Shown here piece by piece: positions 1-4,542 of a DNA stretch of 5,047 nucleotides. Location: the NCBI GenBank assembly GCA_028290125.1, contig JAQGKM010000340.1, forward strand, positions 1 through 5,047, given 5' to 3'. The DNA comes from Hyphomicrobiales bacterium. GTDB lineage: Bacteria > Pseudomonadota > Alphaproteobacteria > Rhizobiales > Beijerinckiaceae. Under the pieces are notes generated by a model. That model ran no database searches. It was not told the DNA's origin and was given only the letters and a program-made list of their open reading frames with translations. How positions within the stretch are numbered: the first letter of the stretch is position 1; every line of letters starts with the position of its first letter. The translations under genes and the position numbers were made by a program.

Positions 1-1010
1 TCGACCGCGAAGCCGTGGTTCATCGACACGATCTCGACCTTGTCGGTCGTGAAATCCTTCACCGGATGGTTCGCGCCGTGGTGGCCCTGATGCATCTTCT
101 CGGTCTTCGCGCCGACGGCGAGCGCCAGCATCTGGTGGCCGAGGCAGATGCCGAAAGTCGGGACTTTCCGGTCAAGCAATTGCTGGATCACCGGCACGGC
201 GTATTTGCCGGTCTCGGCCGGATCACCCGGGCCGTTCGACAGGAACACGCCGTCGGGCTTCATCGCCATGATGTCTTCGGCGCTGGTCGTGGCCGGCACG
301 ACGGTGACTTCGCAACCGGCGTCAGCCAGCAGGCGCAGGATGTTGCGCTTCACGCCGTAATCGATGGCCACGACCTTGAACTTGCGGTCGGCCATTTCGC
401 CATAACCTTCGCCGAGCTTCCAGACGGTTTCATTCCACACATAGCTCTGCGCGGAGGTGACGCCGGGCACGAGGTCCATGCCGTCGATGCCGGGCCAGGC
501 GGCGGCTTCCTTCTTCAGCGCTTCGACGTCGAACTTGCCGTCGGGCGCAAAGGCGATGACCGCATTGGGCATGCCCTTTTCGCGGATGAGCGCGGTCAGC
601 GCGCGGGTGTCGAGGCCGCACATGCCGACGATGTTGCGGGCCTTCAGCCACTGATCGAAATGACGCGTGGCGCGATGGTTGGCGGGCTCGGTGACATGCG
701 CGTGGACGATGACGCCGCGGATGCCGGAGGCGGCCGCCATGTTGACCGTCTCGATGTCTTCCTCGTTGGTGCCGACATTGCCGACATGCGGGAAGGTGAA
801 GGTGACGATCTGGCCGGAATAGGAGGGGTCGGTGAGGATTTCCTCATAGCCGGTGATCGCGGTGTTGAAGCAGACTTCGCCAACCGAATGCCCGGTCGCG
901 CCGAGGCCGAAGCCTTCGATCACCGTGCCGTCCGCCAGCACCAGGAGGGCGGTCGGAACGGGCGTTTGCCAGCCTTGGGACGCGGCTTGGTCTTGAACGG
1001 TCGTGGTCAT
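1..1010 (-). CDS. carA: Carbamoyl-phosphate synthase small subunit, 5' part (C-terminus beyond window)
   Basis: The small subunit of carbamoyl-phosphate synthetase hydrolyses glutamine and channels ammonia to CarB. The product, carbamoyl phosphate, feeds arginine and pyrimidine synthesis in the cytoplasm. Reading leftwards from ATG at 1010-1008 gives 336 uninterrupted codons. The N-terminal CPSase domain covers about residues 18-160 (FNTAITGYEEILTDPSYSG; CGLDTRALTALIREKG). The class I glutamine amidotransferase domain begins near residue 213 (VVAIDYGVKRNIL), with SNGPGDP at 258-264 and the nucleophile elbow FGICLGHQ, whose catalytic Cys is residue 289. The sequence ends in MNHGFAVD. Members are usually about 380-400 aa, so roughly 50-65 residues are missing, including the expected catalytic His and Glu of the HPE motif. 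No strong Shine-Dalgarno precedes the start (GTAGAG is the best match); the first 15 or so residues are a poorly conserved extension, so the exact start is slightly uncertain. It is divergent from the YqeY-like gene. Family assignment is secure. Confidence 0.97.
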   Translation of the reverse strand, partial: MTTTVQDQAASQGWQTPVPTALLVLADGTVIEGFGLGATGHSVGEVCFNTAITGYEEILTDPSYSGQIVTFTFPHVGNVGTNEEDIETVNMAAASGIRGVIVHAHVTEPANHRATRHFDQWLKARNIVGMCGLDTRALTALIREKGMPNAVIAFAPDGKFDVEALKKEAAAWPGIDGMDLVPGVTSAQSYVWNETVWKLGEGYGEMADRKFKVVAIDYGVKRNILRLLADAGCEVTVVPATTSAEDIMAMKPDGVFLSNGPGDPAETGKYAVPVIQQLLDRKVPTFGICLGHQMLALAVGAKTEKMHQGHHGANHPVKDFTTDKVEIVSMNHGFAV

Positions 1011-1103
1011 GGCTCTACACCGTCTTTCGCGCGTTCGGACGCGGCGCCAGTGGAGGCGCTGCGCGGCCGACGGCAAGTCTTCGAGGATCAGGGCTTGTCG
1101 CGC

Positions 1104-1115
1104 CACTATATAGTG
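1104..1115. promoter_or_regulatory. Perfect 12-bp palindrome CACTATATAGTG in the divergent region
   Basis: The 12-mer equals its own reverse complement. It is flanked by GCGC on the left (1100-1103) and GCGC on the right (1117-1120) with one extra T at 1116, so symmetry extends with a single-base offset. It is the most AT-rich block of the divergent spacer. It may be an operator for a dimeric regulator, or simply a -10 element (CTATAT) that reads the same on both strands; on the plus strand I see no -35 at the right distance. Confidence 0.5.
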
Positions 1116-1136
1116 TGCGCGAGGTTCGGGCGGAAG
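1108..1136 (-). promoter_or_regulatory. Candidate carA promoter, proximal (CTTCCG-17-CTATAT)
   Basis: On the minus strand, CTTCCG (1136-1131) is followed after exactly 17 bases by CTATAT (1113-1108). The known alphaproteobacterial housekeeping consensus is close to CTTGAC-17-CTATAT, so the -10 is a full match while only the CTT of the -35 matches. Transcription would start near 1101, leaving a leader of about 90 nt before carA. The -10 lies inside the palindrome at 1104-1115. This is inferred from pattern and position only. Confidence 0.5.
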
Positions 1137-1162
1137 CTAGGTGAGGGCGCCTTTCGCGTCAA
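1134..1162 (-). promoter_or_regulatory. Candidate carA promoter, distal (TTGACG-17-TAGCTT)
   Basis: On the minus strand, TTGACG (1162-1157) is followed after 17 bases by TAGCTT (1139-1134). The -35 matches five of six positions of TTGACA; the -10 matches only three of six of TATAAT. Its -10 overlaps the -35 of the proximal candidate (shared bases 1134-1136), so the two could not be occupied by polymerase at once. It is weaker than the proximal candidate on -10 quality. Confidence 0.35.
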
Positions 1163-1230
1163 CCCTGTGGGATAATCCGAAGCCTGAGCGGTTTCAGCCA
1201 TTTAGCAATGCCGGGCCATGCGCCCTGGCG

Positions 1231-1236
1231 AAGGAG
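1231..1236 (+). promoter_or_regulatory. Ribosome binding site AAGGAG of the YqeY-like gene
   Basis: AAGGAG lies nine bases before the ATG at 1246. It decides the start: the reading frame stays open upstream to 1141, but the 35 extra codons lie in the promoter region, lack a ribosome site and do not resemble the family. It is one of only two good Shine-Dalgarno sites in the window. Confidence 0.85.
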
Positions 1237-1245
1237 TTTGAGATC

Positions 1246-1701
1246 ATGTCCCTGCGCGAGCGTTTCACGACCATGATGAAGGAGTCGATGAAGTCCGGCG
1301 ACAAGCCCCGCCTCGCCACCGTGCGGATGGTGCAGGCGGCGCTGAAGGACAAGGACATCGAGGCGCGCGGAGCCGGCAAGACCATCGGCGAGGACGATAT
1401 TCTGGCGCTCCTGCAGAAGATGGTGAAGAGCCGGCAGGAGTCGCTCACCATGTATGAGCAGGCTGGCCGCGAAGATCTGGCGTCACAGGAGCGCGGCGAG
1501 ATCGCCGTCATTCAGGAGTTCCTGCCGACCCAGATGGGCGAGGACGAGGTGAAGGCCGCCATCGCCGCCGCGATCAGCGAGACCGGCGCCGTCGCCATGA
1601 AGGACATGGGCAAGGTCGTGGGCGCGCTCAAGGCCAAGTACACGGGCCAGATGGATTTCGCCAAGGCGAGCGCCATGGTCAAGGCGGCCTTGAACGGCTG
1701 A
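1246..1701 (+). CDS. GatB/YqeY domain-containing protein
   Basis: A 151-residue cytoplasmic, largely helical protein of the GatB/YqeY family. The family is homologous to the tRNA-contacting tail of GatB, a subunit of Asp/Glu-tRNA amidotransferase, but stand-alone members lack the amidotransferase core and their precise role is unsettled. Recognisable features are the N-terminal helices with RLATVRMVQAALKDKDIEAR (22-41), EFLPTQM (91-97), and the C-terminal segment MGKVVGALKAKYTGQMD (121-137) followed by a final helix ending VKAALNG. Length is normal for the family (about 147-152 aa). The start follows AAGGAG. The gene is divergent from carA and, in related Hyphomicrobiales as I recall, usually lies directly before dnaG; here a Uma2 gene intervenes after a 46-bp gap. 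Family assignment is firm; function in tRNA charging is only an inference from homology. Confidence 0.95.
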   Translation: MSLRERFTTMMKESMKSGDKPRLATVRMVQAALKDKDIEARGAGKTIGEDDILALLQKMVKSRQESLTMYEQAGREDLASQERGEIAVIQEFLPTQMGEDEVKAAIAAAISETGAVAMKDMGKVVGALKAKYTGQMDFAKASAMVKAALNG

Positions 1702-1703
1702 TC

Positions 1704-1720
1704 CCGCCCTCTTCGGGCGG
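1704..1720 (+). terminator. GC hairpin just after the YqeY-like gene, possible terminator
   Basis: CCGCCC (1704-1709) pairs perfectly with GGGCGG (1715-1720) around the loop TCTTC. An alternative register pairs TCCCGCC (1702-1708) with GGCGGGA (1719-1725). It begins two bases after the stop codon. It is followed by GAATTTC rather than a real T-run, so intrinsic termination would be weak; it may instead protect the transcript 3' end. Confidence 0.45.
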
Positions 1721-1731
1721 CGGGAATTTCG

Positions 1732-1740
1732 TGCTAGTCT
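1732..1740 (+). promoter_or_regulatory. Possible extended -10 (TGCTAGTCT) for leaderless Uma2 mRNA
   Basis: TGC-TAGTCT has the TGn extension and the T, A and final T of a -10 hexamer. It ends seven bases before the ATG at 1748, which would place the transcription start at or next to the start codon. No Shine-Dalgarno is visible before this ATG, consistent with a leaderless transcript. The -35 position (about 1712-1717, TTCGGG) is weak and falls in the hairpin. Inference only. Confidence 0.3.
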
Positions 1741-1747
1741 CGCCGCC

Positions 1748-2329
1748 ATGAATTTTCGAGCGACAACCCGAGCCGCCGAAGGGCTGCCCCGCCGCGCTTT
1801 CACCGTCGAAGAGGTGGAGCGGATGGTGGAGGTCGGCCTGATCGAGGAAGACGAACGCCTCGAACTTCTGGGCGGGGAGCTCGTGCCGATGTCGCCGAAG
1901 GGTTATTTCCACGAGAGGGTCAAACTGGCCCTCAACATGTTTCTCGCTCGGAATTGCCCGGAGCGATTTTTGATTGTTCCGGAAACAACGTTCCGGCTAT
2001 CCGACGACACGTTCGTCGAACCGGATTTCTTGGTCTTTCCGGCCTCAGTGTCCCTGCGAGACCTGAAGGGACCGGACGCCGTGCTGGCGATCGAGGTCGC
2101 AGACTCCAGCCTCGGCTATGATCTTGGCCGCAAGCCGCGGATCTACAATCAGTTTGCTATCCCGGAACTGTGGGTCGTCGACGCGAAAAAGCTCGTCACT
2201 CACGTGCATCGTGGCCCGACCGCCGACGGTTATTCGGACGTGAGCGTGCACGAACCCGAGGCGCTGTTGACGCCATTGATGGTCCCCGAGTTCGCCGTGC
2301 GGTTCGCCAGTCTCGACCTCGGACCCTGA
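1748..2329 (+). CDS. Uma2-family (DUF820) putative PD-(D/E)XK endonuclease
   Basis: A 193-residue protein of the Uma2/DUF820 family, whose fold belongs to the PD-(D/E)XK nuclease superfamily; biological substrates are mostly unknown. The family's layout is complete: N-terminal FTVEEVERM (18-26), RLELLGGELVPMSP (37-50) with conserved Glu44, His55 soon after, EPDFLVF (91-97) with Asp93, LAIEVADSSLGYD (113-125) with Glu116, then Lys129 in GRKPRIY, and IPELWVVD (138-145). Asp93, Glu116 and the displaced Lys129 form the likely metal-dependent catalytic set, so the gene looks intact. There is no signal peptide or membrane segment. No Shine-Dalgarno precedes ATG 1748, but the N-terminus fits the family. 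The stretch around 1940-2050 is visibly richer in A and T than its neighbours. It lies between two housekeeping genes without an obvious partner, antitoxin or transposase, suggesting a solitary accessory insertion. Family assignment is strong; target and role are unknown. Confidence 0.93.
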   Translation: MNFRATTRAAEGLPRRAFTVEEVERMVEVGLIEEDERLELLGGELVPMSPKGYFHERVKLALNMFLARNCPERFLIVPETTFRLSDDTFVEPDFLVFPASVSLRDLKGPDAVLAIEVADSSLGYDLGRKPRIYNQFAIPELWVVDAKKLVTHVHRGPTADGYSDVSVHEPEALLTPLMVPEFAVRFASLDLGP

Positions 2330-2411
2330 AGTCCTTCAAGTCATCTGTGGATAACGGGCGCCGCAGGCCATATGCCTGAGGTTTGGCCCGCTCCCCCTGT
2401 ATCTGAGACAC
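2330..2411 (+). promoter_or_regulatory. Probable dnaG control region
   Basis: This 82-bp gap between the Uma2 stop and dnaG contains an exact DnaA box (2346-2354), a short inverted repeat CAGGC-CATAT-GCCTG (2364-2378), and a -10-like TATCTG (2400-2405, preceded by TG at 2398-2399) just before the dnaG ATG at 2412. No Shine-Dalgarno is present, so dnaG may be leaderless from a promoter here, or translated weakly from a longer transcript. No convincing -35 is seen. Confidence 0.4.
2346..2354 (-). promoter_or_regulatory. Consensus DnaA box TTATCCACA upstream of dnaG
   Basis: The plus-strand bases TGTGGATAA are the exact reverse complement of TTATCCACA, the high-affinity 9-mer bound by the replication initiator DnaA. 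The box is 57 bases before the primase start codon. I did not see a second exact copy nearby, so this is not an origin-type cluster; a role in DnaA control of dnaG is inferred, and chance occurrence is possible. Confidence 0.5.
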
Positions 2412-4355
2412 ATGCGCTTCACGCCGACATTTCTGGACGAGATCAAGGCCCGGCTGCCCGTCTCCGAGGTGGTGCGCCGCCGCGTCAAATTGCAGAAGGC
2501 CGGTCGCGAGTGGAAGGGGCTGTCGCCCTTCAACCAGGAGAAGTCGCCGTCGTTCTTCGTCAACGACCAGAAGATGGCGTGGTTTGATTTCTCCTCGGGC
2601 CGCAACGGCAATGTCTTCGATTTCGTCATGGAGACGGAGGGGCTGAGCTTCCCGGAAGCAGTCGAGCGGCTGGCCGCCGAAGCGGGCCTCGCCCTGCCGA
2701 CCGAAAGCCCGGAGACGCGCGAGCGCGAACGCGTGCGCGCGTCGCTGCAGGACGTGCTCGACATGGCGGCGCAATTCTTCGAGGCGCAATTGCAGGCGCA
2801 AGTTGGCGCGCGGGCGCGCGGCTATCTCGCGGACCGCGGACTTGGTCCGGCGGTCCAGAAGCAGTTTCGCATCGGCTATTCGCCCAACGAAAAGTTCGCG
2901 TTGCGCGATCATCTCGCGGGCAGGGGCGCCACCCGCGACCAGATGATCGAGGCCGGGCTGCTCGTCCACGGCGACGACATCGCGGTGCCGTACGACCGCT
3001 TCCGCGATCGCGTGATGTTCCCGATCTGCGATCGCTCCGGCAAGGTCATCGCCTTCGGCGGACGCGCGCTCGACAAGGAAGTCAGCGCAAAATATCTGAA
3101 CTCGCCCGAGACGCCGCTCTTCCACAAGGGCTCGGTCGTCTACAACCACCACAACGCCCGCAAGGCGGCGCATGAGCGCGGCGGCGTGATCGCCGTCGAG
3201 GGCTATGTCGACGTCATCTCGATGAGCGTCGCCGGTTTCCCGCAGGTGGTGGCGCCGCTTGGCACGGCGCTGACGCCCGACCAATGCGAACTGCTCTGGC
3301 GCATGGCCGAGGAGCCGGTGCTCTGCTTCGATGGCGACCGCGCGGGCCGCAAGGCGGCGTACCGGGCGATCGACACTGCCCTGCCGCTGATCGGACCGGG
3401 CAAGAGCCTGCGGTTCGCCTTCCTGCCGGACGGGCAGGACCCGGACGATCTCGCCCGCAGCGGCGGTCATCAGGCCATCGCCGACGTTCTGGCCGGGGCG
3501 AAGCCGCTGGTGGAGGTGCTCTGGACCCGCGAGACCGAGGCCGCGCCTCTCGATACGCCCGAGCGCCGCGCCGCGCTGGAGCGTAGGCTCTCCGAGCTCA
3601 TGAACGGCATCCGCGACGAGACTTTGCGTCGCTATTACCGCGACGACATTCGCGCGCGGCTCGACGCCCTTTCGGGCCGTGCCTCCGGCGGCTTCCGGCG
3701 CAGTGGCCAACAGGGCGGGGCGCCCGGCGCGCCGCGCCGTCCCCAGACGGGCGGGAAATTCCAGCGCGGCGGGTTCCAGCCGCCGCCCTCCTACACCGCC
3801 TCCGCGCCCTCGGTGAGCGCGAGCCTGACCCGCAGCCGGATGTTCTCCGGCGCCGGCGGGGCCCCGCGCCGGGAGGCCGAGATCCTGCTCAACTTGCTGA
3901 ATCATCCGGGACTTCTTGCCCAGCATGCCGAGGATCTGGCGGAAATCGAGATGATCGGTCGCGAGACCCAGCGCATGCGTGCGGCGCTGGTCGCCCTTGC
4001 GTCGGAGAGCTTCGTCGACCATGTCGAACTGCGGATGGCGCTTGACCGGGTGGGGCTTCAGCCGGCGCGGGACGCGATCGAGGCCGCCGTGCAGCCGATT
4101 GTCTGGGCTTTGAAGCCGGATGCGGCCGAGAATGACGCTTCCGAGGTTTTGCGGCAGGCGCTGGCCTTGCATCGGCGCGCGCGGGCGCTACATAGAGAAC
4201 TGAAATCCGCAGAAATCGCACTCGGTGAGGACGCCAACGAGCAGAACCTCGCAAGGTTGCGCGAGATTCAAGCCGAGCTTTCTGGAATCGAGGGGCGCGA
4301 GGCGGCGGTCGAGGGCTTTGGTTTGTCCTCCGGGCGCCAGGGTCAGTCTTTGTAG
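2412..4355 (+). CDS. dnaG: DNA primase DnaG, with zinc ligands replaced
   Basis: DnaG makes the RNA primers for leading- and lagging-strand synthesis and docks on the replicative helicase DnaB. This 647-aa protein has normal family length and order. The N-terminal CHC2-type domain (about 1-95) keeps the motif layout, but the expected ligands are Ser38, Asn41, Asp59 and Ser62 (SPFNQEKSPSF; FDFSSGRNGN), so zinc binding looks lost. The RNA-polymerase core includes RVMFPI, GKVIAFGGRALD and AKYLNSPETPLFHKG. The Toprim domain has EGYVDV with Glu263 and DGDRAG with Asp307 and Asp309, the metal-binding catalytic acids. A Gly/Arg/Pro-rich, probably disordered linker (about 421-487) leads to a helical DnaB-binding domain (488-647). 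The MRFTP start matches alphaproteobacterial primases; no Shine-Dalgarno is seen. It lies upstream of rpoD. Identity is certain; the zinc loss is seen directly by comparison with remembered family motifs. Confidence 0.98.
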   Translation: MRFTPTFLDEIKARLPVSEVVRRRVKLQKAGREWKGLSPFNQEKSPSFFVNDQKMAWFDFSSGRNGNVFDFVMETEGLSFPEAVERLAAEAGLALPTESPETRERERVRASLQDVLDMAAQFFEAQLQAQVGARARGYLADRGLGPAVQKQFRIGYSPNEKFALRDHLAGRGATRDQMIEAGLLVHGDDIAVPYDRFRDRVMFPICDRSGKVIAFGGRALDKEVSAKYLNSPETPLFHKGSVVYNHHNARKAAHERGGVIAVEGYVDVISMSVAGFPQVVAPLGTALTPDQCELLWRMAEEPVLCFDGDRAGRKAAYRAIDTALPLIGPGKSLRFAFLPDGQDPDDLARSGGHQAIADVLAGAKPLVEVLWTRETEAAPLDTPERRAALERRLSELMNGIRDETLRRYYRDDIRARLDALSGRASGGFRRSGQQGGAPGAPRRPQTGGKFQRGGFQPPPSYTASAPSVSASLTRSRMFSGAGGAPRREAEILLNLLNHPGLLAQHAEDLAEIEMIGRETQRMRAALVALASESFVDHVELRMALDRVGLQPARDAIEAAVQPIVWALKPDAAENDASEVLRQALALHRRARALHRELKSAEIALGEDANEQNLARLREIQAELSGIEGREAAVEGFGLSSGRQGQSL

Positions 4356-4422
4356 TTCAGCTAGCGCTACCGAAGGCAGGACTCGCGCTTTGGCAGTGTT
4401 TTCGTTAGTTAGGGCCGGTTTA

Positions 4423-4437
4423 AGGCCCGTCGGGCCT
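4423..4437 (+). terminator. Hairpin AGGCCC-GTC-GGGCCT downstream of dnaG
   Basis: Six perfect pairs around the three-base loop GTC, 68 bases after the dnaG stop. The 3' side is followed by AATGGCAGC, so there is no U-tract; it could be a weak terminator, a processing or stability element, or one state of a switch with GGGCC at 4412-4416. Confidence 0.4.
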
Positions 4438-4440
4438 AAT

Positions 4441-4469
4441 GGCAGCATCTGATTCGAAGAGATGCAGCC
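4441..4469 (+). repeat. Long hairpin between dnaG and rpoD
   Basis: GGCAGCATCT (4441-4450) pairs with AGATGCAGCC (4460-4469) over nine of ten positions; the only mismatch is A4444 opposite A4466. The nine-base loop is GATTCGAAG. It begins four bases after the preceding hairpin, so the two could stack. There is no T-run after it. It is the strongest inverted repeat in the gap and lies 73 bases before the rpoD start. Confidence 0.55.
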
Positions 4470-4532
4470 TGGCCGATCAGCCGGGGGCGGGGCCAAGTTC
4501 TGTGGCCGACCCCTCCGACGCAGGCGCGGGAT

Positions 4533-4536
4533 GGAG
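4533..4536 (+). promoter_or_regulatory. Ribosome binding site GGAG of rpoD
   Basis: GGAG lies six bases before ATG 4543. An in-frame ATG at 4531 overlaps this site and has no good Shine-Dalgarno of its own, so 4543 is the preferred start. Confidence 0.8.
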
Positions 4537-4542
4537 TTAAGA

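Larger units (their letters stand above)
1011..1245. other. Divergent intergenic region, carA / YqeY-like gene
   Basis: These 235 bases separate the two divergent starts. The part near carA (1011-1090) shows nothing convincing. The middle holds the palindrome and the carA promoter candidates. On the plus strand GATAAT (1171-1176) is a good -10 match for the YqeY-like gene, but no clear -35 lies 16-18 bases upstream. Any message from it would have a leader of about 60-65 nt, ending in the Shine-Dalgarno at 1231. Confidence 0.6.
4356..4542 (+). other. Structured dnaG-rpoD intergenic region
   Basis: These 187 bases contain no gene. They hold several inverted repeats: TAGCGCTA (4362-4369); GGGCC (4412-4416) with GGCCC (4424-4428); AGGCCC (4423-4428) with GGGCCT (4432-4437); a ten-position arm pair at 4441-4450 and 4460-4469; and GGCC (4491-4494) with GGCC (4504-4507). 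None is followed by a T-run. I could not find a well-spaced sigma-70 promoter for rpoD here, so rpoD may be read through from upstream or from a promoter I do not recognise. In E. coli the dnaG-rpoD junction is an mRNA processing site; a similar role here is inference. Confidence 0.5.

Noticed and set aside
15..1175. A 386-codon open frame on the plus strand, antisense to carA.
   Set aside because: The opposite strand encodes CarA with all expected motifs. The antisense product has a His/Asp/Gly-rich composition typical of a shadow frame.
1166..1175. TGTGGGATAA, resembling a second DnaA box in the divergent region.
   Set aside because: It contains one extra G compared with TGTGGATAA, which breaks the 9-mer; it is better read as including a GATAAT -10 element.
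1141..1245. Upstream extension of the YqeY-like reading frame by 35 codons.
   Set aside because: It lies in the divergent control region, has no ribosome binding site and does not look like the family, whereas AAGGAG sits at proper distance from ATG 1246.
1974..1996. Inverted and direct repeats inside the Uma2 gene (TTGTT/AACAA; GTTCCGG twice).
   Set aside because: They are short, lie within conserved coding sequence and show no relation to a start, end or insertion boundary.
2196..4172. A 658-codon open frame on the minus strand, antisense to dnaG.
   Set aside because: Its translation is rich in Arg, Ala and Gly with no recognisable family, and it lies over a certain dnaG. Long antisense open frames are common in GC-rich genes with strong third-position bias.
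2412..4355. dnaG as a decaying pseudogene because of the lost zinc ligands.
   Set aside because: The frame is intact at full family length, catalytic Glu263, Asp307 and Asp309 are present, and the substitutions recall those of related Hyphomicrobiales.
4351..4470. tRNA-like pieces: GTAGTTCAG near 4352 and a TTCGAA-containing loop near 4453.
   Set aside because: No acceptor stem, anticodon arm or standard GGTTCGAATCC arm can be assembled at the right distances.
4531..4542. Alternative rpoD start at ATG 4531.
   Set aside because: It overlaps the GGAG that serves ATG 4543 and has no good Shine-Dalgarno of its own; it would only add four residues.
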